Positions 1 to 13,743 of a stretch of 64,000 bases of DNA are shown piece after piece; the first letter of the stretch is position 1, and every line of letters begins with the position of its first letter. The DNA is taken from NCBI GenBank assembly GCA_037954665.1, contig JBBMOL010000378.1:124001-188000 (forward strand). The letters run 5' to 3'. The DNA is from Laguncularia racemosa. Taxonomy: Eukaryota > Streptophyta > Magnoliopsida > Myrtales > Combretaceae. The notes under the pieces are model-generated. The model was not told where the DNA came from and searched no databases. It was given only the letters and a program-made list of their open reading frames with translations. The translations under genes were made by a program, and so were the position numbers.

Positions 1-385
1 TTTGGTACTTAATGAAAATTAAAGAATTGATTCGTTTTAAAAATCCATCCTAACGAATCACTTCTATTGAATTTGGGTATTTCTATTTTATGCCTTTCAA
101 CAAATTTTCTGATTGTAGTAGAGAAAATGATGATGAATTGGCATTATCTAATTGTTGAGGAATACTAGCAATGATTGAATTTGTTTGATTCTACATATTT
201 CCCACATTAGACATGATTCTTGCTTCAAATTGTAGCATTTCGTTGGTCAATTGCTTGACAATTTCTTGTAGCTCATTATGAATTTCCAATTTGAAAGAAC
301 TTTCTAATTCCTCATATTCTTCTTCTATTGTGGATGTTTGTGACTTGGGAGGCATGATGAAGAGCACCAAATTGATAGAGCCCAA
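1..385 (-). pseudogene. Ty3/gypsy gag N-terminal fragment, cut by window edge
   Basis: Read on the minus strand, an open frame from about 385 (or the internal ATG at 355) down to 191 encodes an acidic, probably coiled-coil N-terminus. After stop codons, the continuation towards position 1 reads like the plant gypsy gag core: a stretch resembling IPKFNxSDSLGWIFKxNQFF, matching the family pattern of a Pro-Lys-Phe-x-Gly start followed by a Gly-Trp-Ile-Phe block. Several stops interrupt it (near 190, 85 and 15), so it is decayed. The rest of gag and pol would lie left of the window. No primer-binding site or LTR was recognised just upstream on this strand (400-1,200). Confidence 0.6.
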
Positions 386-3300
386 CTACAGAAACTTAGC
401 CCACAACTATTCCTGCGGTTCTCCTCTTGTTTAAACCTAAAGACAAGTGATGTGCAACACTCCACACTTCTTCTCACAACTCGTAAAGAAAGGTAAGCCA
501 GAAACCTTAATCTCTTCTTCTCTATTATATTTGCATCACTTTTGGTAACAATCTAATGCTATTCTGTTTTTTTTTTTTTTTTTGGTTTTTCAAGGTAATG
601 GATGAAAGTAAGATCAATGTATCCGAGTTAATAAGACTCTAAGAAAAAAGAAAGAAAGAGAGACACCAGAATTTTCAGGACCAAAGAGTGGTTTTTCCCT
701 TCACCTTTTCTCTATCTATATTCCTCTTTCAATTCATGTTATTTTTCCGCTCACGCGGATGAAATGTTGTTATTAGTTATAATACTATTATTTCTGTTTA
801 TTTTTGTAACTAATATCTAGATCACTTGATTTATGATGAAATTTGTGAGCCAATGAAGCTTCTTTACATTTCTTCGACTCCTAGACATAACACCTACATA
901 GAAATATTTTTCACAGAAATTACAAGGCAACTTATATTAGTAAAGACTTATGTTCCTGTATTTTCATAAAAATCTGGAATGTCTCATAGCACTATACTAT
1001 ACCTTCCCTATGTTATGAATTTAATCTCTTTCTTTTTTTCTTTTTTTAAAGAGGTTGATCCGTTTATTTTATTTACATTAAAAATGGATTTAAACTAATG
1101 CAGACATAGGGTGATGACTTTCGATATACGCATATGCATACACATATATAATATTTTTAGATGGAAAGCGAAGTGAGCGGCGGATCGAAGGGGATGATGG
1201 CAACAAGACCAAAACCCAACCTCAACCCTCCCATGATTGGCGGCAAGCAGCTATGTTATCTTTTATTCTCTTGCGGTCACAGACGACTTACACCTAAACT
1301 CCTTGATTCCAATCCAATCCACTTTCATGAATTTCATAACCCAACAAAAATCAATTGTTCACATTATATATAATATATATCTCACCTCCTTCTCTGGACT
1401 ATTATTAACCATGGAGTCTAATACCAAATGTTGACTCATCATTTTACTATATCTTATTTTCAATAAAGTCTTCTTCTTTTTTCCCTCTTTTAAATGTATC
1501 TTCTAATCCAAAATAATTGTAGCTTGAAAGAAAAGAAAAGAAAAATGCTATGTATATTAAATATCCTTCATACGTAGATTAGCAAAAAAAAAGAAAAGAA
1601 ACACTCGTTCAATCCTCACTGCTTACTTCTAATAGGGGAAAATTTCATAATTCCGTGATGGACTCACTTCTCATCATTATTGACTCTCTAACTTTATTTA
1701 CAATACTGCCGTTAACATATCCCTTCATGTTTAGTAACTATAAATCTTGTATATTATGATTGCCAACGACCGTTTTAAAGAATATGAACAGCGATTTTTG
1801 GAATCAATGGTATTTACAAATTAATAAAATGTTATGCCTACCTCCGTCCATGTTCGCAATAAAAATAAGAATCACCCGCATTACCGGCCCTTATCAAGAT
1901 ACTTATATTCATCTATAGAAATTACTAACTTATAATAATAAAGATAAAAATGACTTGTACTAGAAATATATGTTCCAGTGTTATTTTTTTAATAATTATT
2001 TTACCTCATTAATTATAACATTAAATTGTAAATATGACCAAAACACCAAAGTTTCATGTTTAGTTATTAAGAAATATAGCCAATAGTTATTGAGAGTATG
2101 ATTTAAACTTTTTATTTTCTATAGAGAGATAATAAAAAATATCATCTTATAAAAGATAATAACCAGAGAAGAAAATAGAAGAATTATCTAAAATATTTTT
2201 TTTAACCAATTTGCCAATAAATAAAGTAATAAAAAGTATTTTAAAATAATTATTCTATTCCTTCTTTATTAAATCCAAGTAAATAAACCCTTAATCTTAT
2301 TTCTTTCCTGCTACCAACCCTAACTAAATTGTGATTTTTCAACTTTTCTTATTTTATTTAGGGAAAATTACCAAAAAAAAAAAATTCTCGTTTTACCAAA
2401 AGTCTTTATGAATTTATTGAGAAGTTTCATTTTTCTTCATCAATTTTTGGTTTGTAGAAGGCAAATGGCTGAATCAAATGAGAATAATCGAGGTTTGATC
2501 AGTAGGGGTGAACGTTGACGGTGATTTGATTTGAGTGATGGCGATCGACTTTCCTCTCTTTACCTTGTTTTCTTTTTTTCTTTTTTTTTTTTAAATTTTC
2601 TTTGTTTTTCTTAATAATTTTTGTTTATATACTTGAATCATGAAATAATAGTATGAACCAGTAAAAAAATGCTACATGTCCCCTATTCACAATTAACACA
2701 TAATTAAGAAACATGTTACATATTTGTTAAAAATCAAAGCACAAGTCATCTCTTTGTAAAAGTGCAAAAACGTAGGTCATTTTCTTATAATTATCCCATT
2801 TATTTATTACCTTAACTAACACTATATGTAAAAGTTACTTATTTGTTGCAACACTAATTTCTCATAAAACTCAAAATTTTATTTCTTATCTGCATGTTTT
2901 AATTCACTTTCCTTAAAAATCAAAACTTTAAATTTTATATATATGTGTGTGTGTTTTCAATGCAAATTATTTTGTATTTTTCAATTTATATACCAATTTT
3001 GATGTTCCAAGCATGTTGCTTATAAACAATAAATTAAGTCGTTGAATTTGAAATCATTACCGAACATAATGGATTAGCTTTCTTTAGTCGTTTTATAAAG
3101 GATGAAGACTCAAAATAAATAAATCAAATGCGAAGAATTTAAATATAAAAGTAGTAAAAAGTAGATTTGAACAGAAATATAGCAAAATTGATGGAAACTT
3201 TTTTTTCCTTTCCATAATTAGATTAGAGAAAAGAAAAAAAAAATATATTTTATAAAAAAATTCATAAATATACGAATTAGGAAAATATTCCCAAAAATAT

Positions 3301-4100
3301 GCTACCTAGATTGAAATGGCACCTCCTTTTGAACATAAAATCAACATTTGAACTGCTCATTTTAATTAAAATGAAATCACGTGTCCCTTTCATCGGCCTT
3401 ATATTCCCAAAATCTATTTTCTTTCTCCTTCCTCGTAAGTGTATAGGCTCCTCTCTCTCTCTCTAAACTCAAGAACCCTAATGTCACAATACATTATTAA
3501 GCTAGTTTTTTTCCCAATTTGAAGTCAAATTGTATGTGTAATTGGTAGAAAAGTTCAATTGATAGTGAAGTTTACACGAAAAAAAAAAAGAGTTTTTTTT
3601 TTTGTTGTGTTTTCAACCCCTCTCTCTCTAGAAGTTGCATAAAATAGTGAGGTTTCTTTTCTTCTGATCTTTTATATTTTTTGCAATTTTTTGGATGTGT
3701 AATGTTAGGTGCAATGTGTTATTATGATGGTGTATTGTGGCTACTGTGATTATATGGTAGTTTTTTTTTTTTTCAAAATTTAGAATATTTTTCCCTCCTA
3801 AGTGCTAACTTTAAGTAACATATTTTTTAGATTACTTTCTCAACCGGTATATTGCAATTTTTTTTACAATAATACTTTTTACTATCCCTTTTTAGAACTT
3901 TGCTCAAGAAATGGAAAGTTTATTTAATTGTATATATGATGTGTAATGATTTTGTTATGAAATGCAAATTTTATATACTTAACTATAATTTTGCAAATTA
4001 TACATGAATAGTATAATATAAAAATTGTAATGTAAATATTTTGAGTCATTAGGTAAGAAAATATCTGAGGTTAGAATTACCTACTATACTCATGAGAATA
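386..4100. other. intergenic, AT-rich, no supported gene
   Basis: Low-complexity AT-rich DNA with poly-A/T runs and many short stop-riddled frames. A CT microsatellite followed by a pyrimidine-rich stretch sits near 3,450-3,470. A 70-codon frame at 1,161-1,373 has no recognisable domain and no convincing splice partner. I see nothing else here that can be supported as a feature. Confidence 0.6.
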
Positions 4101-4117
4101 TTGTGGATGGAGCCAAT

Positions 4118-4511
4118 GGGATGTGCTGTGATAGATACTTGACAACAATAGTTGGAGTTCCCTATGGATCAAATTATGACTAGTTGTGGAGTATCATTTA
4201 TACTCATCTTTTAATTGGTGGTACGACCAACTAGATTGAGTTGATCCATAGGTGTCCCTCTACCTTCATTGGTCATTGTTATACTTGGGAACATCAACAA
4301 CAAGTTTAAGGATATTCATTCAGACATTGTGTCAATAAGAAAGATTGGATAGATCTTTAGTTCCTCATATGGCACCCAGTGACTCACTAGAGGAGAAAAC
4401 ATGGGAGGCCTCAACATAAAACAGTTTTAGAACAAGATGGACATATGAAAGCCACTATTAGCTATAACGTGTAGTAGATGCGAAGGGGAATATAACAACA
4501 AAAGAAGATGC
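4118..4511 (+). pseudogene. possible MULE (Mutator-like) transposase C-terminal relic
   Basis: Three pieces lie in the order expected at the end of a plant MURA-type transposase. At 4,124-4,171 there is a Cys-Cys-Asp-Arg-Tyr-Leu-Thr-x4-Gly-Val-Pro stretch resembling the SWIM zinc-finger block, with the second Cys/His lost. At 4,403-4,420 there is a Gly-Arg-Pro-x-x-Lys block. At 4,470-4,511 there is a Cys-x2-Cys-x4-Tyr-x4-Cys zinc-knuckle-like motif, with His replaced by Tyr. Frames shift between pieces and stops are frequent. No terminal inverted repeats or 9-bp target duplication were found. The call rests on motif order only. Confidence 0.35.
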
Positions 4512-4530
4512 CTTGAACAAAATAGGCAAG

Positions 4531-7500
4531 CACAATAAGGGGGACCGAGGTTGCCTTGTAAATGGTTTATTGTATGTGGTTGTAATTTATGTGTGCCTCT
4601 ATTCTTATGTTCATGCATGCATATGCATCGACAGTTACGACTTTGAACTTACGTTTGCATTTCTTCTTTTCAAACTAGTAAATGGATCTAGGATCACACA
4701 ATAGATCATTGTTTCATCACCGGTTGATTAATAGGTCGAAGCTAATTTGGAGTAGTTAAGTAAGAACTTCCCTATGTGATGTTTTTTTCAGTGTTTGGGT
4801 TAGAAATAACATGAATTATTTCAAATGTGTAGGAAAATAATTGGCTTATGTATCATCAACATGAGGTAATCCTTAAATGACATAACAAAAAACCGAAGGG
4901 CATAAACTCATAGATTATGCCATCTCTTCAAGTGTCGAGCTTCATAAAGGTGTCACTTGTGCCATTCATTTAGCTAGACTGGTACTTGCTCACTACGTTG
5001 GTTGAGCAGTGGTAGCCAAAGACACACATTCTAATCTAGTTGATCACTTTCACTCCAATACTTTTCCCCTTCGACTTCCTTTGCCAAATAAGGTCTTGAG
5101 ATATTCAAGATAGAGTTTCCAACCCTAATATCCTTTTTTAAATCCCTATCAATCCTAAGTTTGCCAAATTCATTATCAACTCAAAATTCTCTAGTTTGAT
5201 ACTTTTCATACTAGATTGTCCAATTAATTACTTGTTCATAATTGTATGAGTAATCTACCATTTTTTGCTTAACTTCTAAATCGTCCATTGTCTTATCATG
5301 ACTTTGGTTAATTCATTAATATCCATGATTAAGTTTCTAACTTTATGCTTCTATTTCTCCAATTATAAGATCATATACCTAAAAGTTTTTTTTTATCATC
5401 TTTCTTGGAATTAATAAAATTTGATGGGTTTCGATCACTTACCTCATATGGAAATGATATAAACATTAAAACAAGTTAGAAATAGTTCAAAGATAAACTA
5501 ATAGTATATTTTTTTTAATGTTTGTTCATTTTTCTATTCAAGTCCTCAATGTTTTTCAACATTTACAAACTATGACTTCTAGTAAGACCATTAAGTTTTC
5601 CATTTATAATTGATAAGTAGCAATGTCTAATTTGTTGAAATAATTAATTTCGAAAAATAATATAATTAAATATAAATATAAATTAATTAAAAAAGAAGAA
5701 AAAAAAAAGACAGAATTTTGATGGTAACCACATCCTCACATCTGTCGTTATACATTCCATTATTAACTTCATTCATGTTTGTCCTCGGAGACGACGAACT
5801 CGGCTTATGCCTTGAAGGCGAATCCCATCTCTCGATCGAAATTTCTTTCTCTCTTGTATGACGATGAACTTAGCTTATGACCCAATTTACAAAACCTATT
5901 TCTCTCTCTCATATGCAAGCTATGGTCAAGACTTGAAGGCCAATCCCATCGCTCAATTTATGTCCTAGATCTGGTCGGATTCGCAAACTTGCTCCATACT
6001 CATCTTGAGCTTATATGCAAAACTAGTCCTAAAATTGAAACTTTTAATCCTGAGATAAAAATAATACCAAATAGGTATGGACAATCTTGATGAAAGGGAT
6101 GAGCTCTATGGTATTTATTTGTGCTCAATAACAAATGGGTATTCTGGGGTTTTAAAAGCTATGCTGATGAGAAGAAAGAAATGTGAGTGATTTTGGGATA
6201 GTTAAGCTTTTGGAGTATGCTAAAATGTTGAGCTTTTCGATAGAGGGTGGTGTACCATTGATCGATCCCTTGAAGCCATGTCAAAAAGGTTTTTGATTTA
6301 GGTTTTGAATTTTTAAGGTTTGTGTTTGTTAGTGAAAACAAATTTGGAAGGGTGGTAGGTTTAGGTCTTTTATTTTCCTTTTTTTAATATTTTTTTTATT
6401 TGTTGTCATTTTAATTATTTTATATATGTTTGATTATATTATTTATTTAAATTAGTTATTTCAATGAATTAGGTGCTGCCATATGTCAATTATAGATAGA
6501 AAATTTAGTGGTGTTGACAAAAATCTTACTTTGTAATATTTGGAAACATTGAAAAAGTAAAAATATATTTTTCTCTTATTCCAAAGGATTTTATACAAAA
6601 ACAGTATTTATTATACCTTTTTGTAACTTTCACCATGAAACCCTTTCTTTTCATTATACTCCTAGTTTCCTTAAATCAATTATCACAATTCCCTTTAGAA
6701 ATCTTAGTGCAATTTAATTTAACCTGACAAGTAGAATTACCATCCTTAGATTAAGGAGTTGGTTTTATCACCTTGATCAACTAAAAGGTTTCAATGAATA
6801 AGAAAGTTATGGTTAGTTGTCTTTATGAAGAAATGGGTCAAGTATAAACTTATTAGTTTGCCTTTAACCATAGGTAATTTTCTAGATTACTTTATAATCA
6901 ATAATGATTCTTTGACCACCAAGGCTTGATAGCAATGGCTTGATCATCGAGTTTTTGCAAAGGAGAATTATTAACCTAGGATTGATAATTGATCAATAAT
7001 ATTTGTTAAATTATTGGGAAAGACTTAATGAGGATCGCTTGATCACTATGCTTTGGAGATGACAAGTATAGTCGACATGCTTCACATTGAACAATTAGGT
7101 CACAAAAGAGTAGACAATGATGATTTAATCCCTAAGACTTGATGAAGAAGCTTGATTTGTAAAGATTAGTGACTAAGAAACCACCTATAATCATTTTTCC
7201 TTTTTCCTTTTTTTGTTTTTTTTTAGAAGTATTCACACATCAAAATTTCCATCGGCTGGCGCCCCGTAGCAATAAAAAAGCGAAGTAGCATGTTAGCTTT
7301 TAAGGAATAATATTGTCAAATTACATGTGGCGTTCTCTTTTTTACCAATACCAAGGCTCCCTGGCGGTTAGTGACGGTTAGTGGTAACGGGAATCTTAAA
7401 AAGTAAACAGTGAATAAATTACTTATTCCCTTATTCTATCTTAACCATGGTTAGGTTCGTTAACAGATGATCTCTCTCTCCCTCTCTTCACGTCTCAACT
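4531..7500. other. intergenic, AT-rich, imperfect local repeats
   Basis: No supported gene. Between about 5,770 and 5,970 short phrases recur imperfectly (GAACTCGGCTTATG / GAACTTAGCTTATG; CTTGAAGGCGAATCCCATC / CTTGAAGGCCAATCCCATC), suggesting local duplication of a remnant. The last few hundred bases up to the TATA box at 7,515 presumably hold the promoter of the pectate lyase gene. Confidence 0.55.
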
Positions 7501-7514
7501 CAGCGTGATCTTGC

Positions 7515-7522
7515 TATAAAAA
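7515..7522 (+). promoter_or_regulatory. TATA box of pectate lyase gene
   Basis: TATAAAAA lies 137 bp upstream of the ATG at 7,652, in a pyrimidine-rich context followed by a CT-rich presumed 5' UTR. Position and sequence fit a standard plant Pol II core promoter. Confidence 0.65.
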
Positions 7523-7651
7523 CACTGCTCCATCGCACCTTTTCATTGACTCCCCCTCTTTTTCTTCTCTCTCAAACAAAACTTAGACACCCGCATTTCC
7601 ATCAATCAAGTAAACCTGAGGGAGAGAGAGAGAAGAGACAGCAAATCAACA

Positions 7652-10600
7652 ATGCCGGTTTCTCTACGTTGGTGCTGTGTGTTCATTCTAGCGTTGCTCA
7701 TTGCAGTGAATTCCGTGGCATCGAACAATGTTGGATCAAAGTAAGTGCGGTTTGGATCGTTTTGTTTTTTCTTACTATCAGTTTCGTATTTACTGCTTCC
7801 TCTATATAGAAGAATGTCCTTAATTATGAGGATATATTATAGCTTTTGTTGAATATATTTATGATACTTTTCTCTCGATTTTGTTTGCATGGGTCTGCCA
7901 TGAAGTTGCATTGCATGACTATAATATTTAGATCCCCATGCTGGAATTTACCTTTTTTCTCTAGTTGGGTTTTCTGTCAATTGTACGGTTTAAACCCAAT
8001 TCTCTTTCCATAATCTCGACCGCATGTACACGAAGCTCTTTTTCTTTTTTCTTTTTTTTTTTTGCCAAGAAGCTCTTTTTTATATTCAATCTCAAAAAAA
8101 AAAAAAAAGATTCTTCAGCTTAAATAAAGAATCGAATTCTACTAATCAAATTGAATCTGTAAATGGAAAAATGTAAACGGGTATGTAGCACACTCGGACT
8201 CGGTAAAAGTGTCGTATGAATGAATAGAATTTCACTTTTTTTCGTACCATTTGCATTTGAGAACCGATTTCGATTTATCTGTTAAATGTTTTAAATGTTA
8301 AATGTTAAATGTTAAGAGGTTTTGTCGTTTTTCTATGTAGGGTTAAAATGAAAACAGAGGAAATGCAGAGCCAGAGGACTCTGAAGAACTCATCAATGGA
8401 GGACGTGGACAGGTGAGTGTAACTGTTACTGTCTAAATGCTTAACACTGTATCGTTGTGCAATGTGATGGGACTGCGTAGTGAGAGTTTGTACTGTCGGT
8501 TAATGCAACAAACTCCTGTCTAATCTGGACCGTCCATTTCGACAACTAAGGCAATTTTCGAACGTCCAGATCCTTAATTCCGTTATATTATACTTTTCTA
8601 GTGCAATACTACACCACCCCCCACAAGAAAAGAAGGGGTCAGGCTCAGGGGCTCAGAACGCCTGGCCTGCCTTAGGCAATAGGCTCACTGTTCAGGTAAT
8701 TTACTTTTTGTTGACCGAGATCTCGACATGCGCCCGTGCCCGTGATTGCTTTTACTGGTATACCCTTGGGCATGTGACCGACCATCACCACATCGGATAA
8801 TCTTGTTTGTTAATTGTTAGTCAAGCTGATTTGGTAGACCGAACACGCCACCGTATTCTTTGCTCTTTGCACTTTGCACCAATTACGGTGCGGTGCTGGT
8901 ACTGTTGCACTGCAGCCACCGGAATGTGTTCGTATTGCGTAGGGCAGCGAGTTAATAACCACGGAAATTACTGCGGAGTTGATGAAATCTTCGTTAATAC
9001 CTATATATATATAATATATTATTCAATATTCATATTTAATAAAGTATATTATAATAAGTGCTTCTGTTTTAGCCGGAAAAAATAAAAATAATAATAAGAA
9101 ATGCTTCCACATTTTCTGGGAAATGTATTATCGATCTTAAAACGTTATGAGTTTTTACCCTTTTTTTTTTCTTTTTATTCCCTTTAACCTGCCGGATTGT
9201 GGTTCGAATATTATTCATTAACAAGATCCATTTAGTGAATTGAGAAACTAAAAGATAAGAAGTCCCATAAATATATATATATATATATATTCACCGTATT
9301 ATATTGAATGCGTTTAGAGATATTTTAAGGGACAACAATAATACTCAATCTTCGTGTAATTTTGAAACATAGTTTGTTCCATTGAAGCATGATAATTTGA
9401 TCACGTCTCGTGTTTTATTTCATTTTTACCCAACTAAGTTAGCTAATTCCACATGGTATTCGTGTAAATTATATAATATATATATATATATATAAATATA
9501 ATGTTTCAGGTCACAGGAACTTTGGAGTGAGCATGCTGTGGAAGATCCAGAGGAGGTTGCTTCAATGGTGGATATGTGAGCCCCTTGTCTCTCTCTCTTT
9601 CTACACGACTCAAATCTAAAGCTGTAAAGTAGTATTATTATTATTATTTTTAGGAATTCTTTTTTTTTTCCTCTTCTTCTTCTTCTTCACACACACTCTT
9701 TCTTTCTCTCTCCCTCTCTCTCTCTCTGCCACTGATCATGTGATAGCATTTAATAAATAAATCTGCATATTGTTCTTCTATTATTAGTGCATGGTCGTAC
9801 ATATTATATATAAAGGATATGCGATCAGGAAAGGAAAAGTTCACATGCTTCGTATCTTACAACAAAGACAAACTCAAGAAACTTTATTTTTCTTCAAAAA
9901 AATGTTCTGCTTCCTGGACCAGCCAACCTATCCTTTTGCCTCAAACATACTCGATTTTTGCTCCTTCACGAGGTTCCTAGACTCCAACGTTTGTGTTTTT
10001 TTTTTTTTTTCCCCTTCCACCCAAGAAGGGTCAGTACTGTCCAATGAAATTTCCCTCTCCATTTATAATTTTGATCACCTCGCCTTTTCCTCTCTATTGT
10101 AAGTGGTGCTGGTGCACACACAGAACGAAGAGTTGTAACGCACAAAAGTTTTTGTTAATAATGTTCCATAGGCATGGTTTCCGGACAATGATTTCAGACA
10201 ACTAATCATAACCCAACCCATATATTATAGTTAAATCTATGATTTAACTCCTAAATGATTTTTTTTTTTGCCTTTTCCTATATAATGTTGACTTTTGATG
10301 GTGGTAATAAGGTAGTCCTATTGCTAGGTAACTGATCTAAGAATAGCTATGACCACTGTCTCAATTATCCTAATGGAATTTTAACCAATAATACAGATTG
10401 AACAAGGAGTTCGAGGAATCTAGAATTATCAATTCTATCTATATGATATATATAATGTATAAAACTACTCTGTAAATATAATATCATAAGACGTAGCATT
10501 ATAATATACAATATGATAATAATAATAATAATAAAAAAAAACCGGATTTAAGAATGTGAGGAACCAAATCAAACCAAACCCATCATGTTCTCCTCTTGTG

Positions 10601-13600
10601 CAAGCTCTCTTCGACCCTTTTAAGCTTGACAGCTTACCCACCATAAGATCCGTGCATCGCGCATTTATTTATTATTATTATTTATTTATTTATTTATTTT
10701 ATGTAGTAGGTGTCGTTTTGCTTGCTTATCCAAATCTATATTACCTAAACCTAAGTACAGTAGCTTTTATATGTTTCTTTTTTTGTGTTTTTTTATCTCA
10801 TACCTTATAATGGCTATAGGCCCATTTTTAATTCCTAATTTGGTATAAAAATCTCTAGGACTTGCATTTTGCATGGCTGTCAACATAGGTCCCAGTTAAT
10901 AATAATGTCCGCGGCCATGTATAAGTATAACAATAAGTACAGTACGTGGCTGTACAAAACCCTTAATTTGTCCGAGTCGTCAACTTGAAGATGAAAAAGG
11001 TGGTCAAACTGTTTAGATTTTGAATTGAGATCGATTCGACCTAAAATCATTCTTTCGCTCACATGGTCCAAGGCCAACTTTATAGTTCTTTCCTTTTTAT
11101 TTATTTATGTTCTCTAGGGAAAAAAAAAAAAAAAACGTAGATTTAAACCTTCAGAGAGTACACAGAGTTCGAAGTTGCTGTATCCGATTTGTTTAGTCAC
11201 ATAATGTCCGTAAAAAAAATCAAGAAAAGAAAAGATATTCTACATCCTAATTGATTCAGTAATTTCAATAGCATCTTTACTATTGTTGAACCTTGCCGAT
11301 CCGGGTTTCCTTGGCATGAAGCTGTCCCTTTTACAAAGCATCGGAAGTTTTATTATTATATCAATTTAGTCATACACTTGAGAGAAAAAGGGATATTTGA
11401 CATGCTGCACATAATCCTCTACTCGGAGTAATTATGACAGTTCAAAATAGCGTCTGTATGAATTATTCCTTTTCACCATCGTATGAATAATGTTGTTGAG
11501 TAACAATTACAGTTTGAGAAGAAAAATATACGATCATACGAATGGAGTAACTGAGGGTCACCTAATACCCTGAAATTTCACAAGGTAGATGAAACATAAA
11601 ACTTAAGGTCATGTCGAAGCCAACTCATCTTGTGGGTCTCTGACACGCACCGCCTATGATCACTTTTATGAGTTGGCCATCGATAATATGAATTGCATTT
11701 ATGTTGGATGACCCTCTCTGAGCATATAGATCCACCGACAAAGAAGATGCTGAAACAAGATAGTGTCCCTTAGGAGCAATTGACCATACACATGAGCATT
11801 GATTTATGAATTATTCTTTCCGTATCAACCGTATTCATCCGTATGCCCATGCACATTACCTCACATGACATACTTCATGTACCTTGCATTAATTTCTGCC
11901 GCCTGCAGGTGATACTCCACGGTCTCTCTCTCTCTCTTTTAAATATTTCATTAATATACTATCAACTCAGTCTCACTTCTTTAACTTGACAGATAAACAA
12001 AGTTAGTCGTGATTTCAGATTTAGTCAATTGCAGTAAGCATGCGAAGTTCAATTATTATTGTCACATGCCTTTTGACACTCCATCTTGATAAAATTCTGT
12101 CCACTTGAAGAAAATAAGAATGCTACACGTCGGTGTTTCTAGATCTGCAACCCCTACATGAACAAGCTTTTATTTTAATGATTTAACAATGCGATTGATC
12201 AAATTAATTGTGTTCACGGGGGTTACCATAATCTATTGAATTGGGTTAGAAGTGAATGGAATATGGCAATTTTTTTTCCCCTTTTTCCTTATTGCCGGAA
12301 AAGTTGATGGTAATTGTGATTTGTGATAAATACCAACAGGAGTATCCGCAATAGCACTGAAAGAAGAAGGTTGGGATACTTCTCCTGTGGAACAGGGAAT
12401 CCAATTGATGACTGCTGGCGATGCGACCCAAAATGGTACCGCCATAGGAAGCGCCTAGCTGACTGCGCCATTGGCTTTGGACGCAATGCCATTGGTGGTA
12501 GGAATGGTAGGTACTATGTCGTGAGCGACCCCGGTGATGACGATCCGGTTAATCCCCGACCCGGTACACTCCGACATGCTGTGATCCAGGACAGACCTCT
12601 ATGGATTGTGTTCAAGAGGGACATGGTGATCACTTTGAAGCAAGAACTAATCATGAACAGCTTCAAGACAATTGATGGCCGTGGTGTTAATGTGCACATT
12701 GCCAACGGGGCTTGTTTAACTATCCAATTTATTACCAATGTTATTATCCATGGAGTTCACATTCATGACTGCAAGCCTACTGGCAATGCTATGGTGAGAA
12801 GCTCGCCGTCGCATTATGGGTGGAGAACTATGGCTGATGGGGATGGTATATCAATATTTGGCGCAAGCCATATTTGGATTGACCATAACTCGCTAAGTAA
12901 TTGTGCGGATGGCCTAATAGATGCTATTATGGGGTCTACTGCCATTACCATCTCCAACAATTACTTCACCCACCACAATGAGGTGAAAATTGTTAAGTTA
13001 CCAGCTTTCTGAGCTTGTGCTGGGTTACAAATTAAACTGGAAGACTGAAATTGCCGTTTTTGGTGAAAACAGGTGATGCTACTGGGCCATAGTGATTCCT
13101 ACACTAGGGACAAGAACATGCAAGTGACCATTGCCTACAATCATTTTGGTGAAGGTCTCATCCAAAGAATGCCAAGGTAAACTTGCAAGACAATTTATCA
13201 TGTTCTGATCATAGAATAAGTACGAGAATTCACGTTTCTTACTAATTAATAATAATTCATTAATTTATTTTCAGGTGTAGACATGGATACTTCCACGTAG
13301 TGAACAATGACTACACGCATTGGGAGATGTATGCCATTGGAGGAAGTGCTGATCCTACTATCAACAGCCAAGGAAACCGATATCTTGCTCCGGCTAACCC
13401 ATTTGCTAAGGAGGTAAATGTGGGCCTGAAGTAGAATGAAAATGCGGTTTATAATGGGATTTTTAACGAAATTATATACTAGTAAAAGTCGACAATGTAT
13501 GATTGTTTCCTGATTTCCTGGCAGGTGACTAAAAGAGTGGACACTAGAGACGGTGTGTGGAAGCACTGGAATTGGAGATCTGAGGGAGATCTCATGCTGA

Positions 13601-13743
13601 ATGGTGCATTTTTCACACCATCTGGAGCTGGGGCTGCAGCCAGCTATGCGAGGGCCTCCAGTTTAGGGGCTAAATCCTCATCCATGGTGGGCACAATAAC
13701 TTCTTCCGCCGGTGCCCTGAGATGCCGAAGGCGTCTCTGTTAA
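7652..13743 (+). CDS. pectate lyase (polysaccharide lyase family 1), 7 exons
   Basis: Exons: 7652-7740, 8341-8412, 9510-9575, 12340-12982, 13073-13176, 13275-13413, 13525-13743. All junctions are GT-AG, phases agree and the spliced frame is 443 codons plus TAA, a normal length for plant pectate lyases. Residues 1 to about 24 form a hydrophobic signal peptide, so the enzyme should be secreted to the wall, where it cleaves de-esterified homogalacturonan by Ca2+-dependent beta-elimination. After a variable N-terminal region comes the right-handed beta-helix domain from about residue 88. Visible family motifs are WIDH (255-258), the calcium-binding DGLID (266-270), the THHNEVMLLGHSDSY block (286-300) and RMPRCR (322-327), which holds the catalytic Arg. 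The C-terminus has the plant-typical TSSAGAL block and a Cys end. Intron 3 is long (2,764 bp). The member within the family cannot be fixed. Confidence 0.93.
9576..12339 (+). other. intron 3 of pectate lyase gene, 2.76 kb
   Basis: A large intron in which I recognise no transposon ends or coding capacity. It contains CT/TTC microsatellites (about 9,670-9,728), ATT and TTTA runs (near 10,520 and 10,665-10,697) and a second CT tract near 11,920. The (TA)n tract at about 9,477-9,494 lies just outside it, immediately upstream of exon 3. Confidence 0.75.

Noticed and set aside
1161..1373. 70-codon frame with start MESEVSGGSKGMM
   Set aside because: No family motif, no splice partner, and an overlapping frame of similar length. 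Length is expected by chance.
8807..9085. 92-codon frame in intron 2 of the pectate lyase gene
   Set aside because: Lies wholly inside a well-defined intron and has no domain.
12289..12738. Minus-strand open frames opposite pectate lyase exon 4
   Set aside because: Shadows of a well-supported exon with conserved protein sequence on the plus strand.
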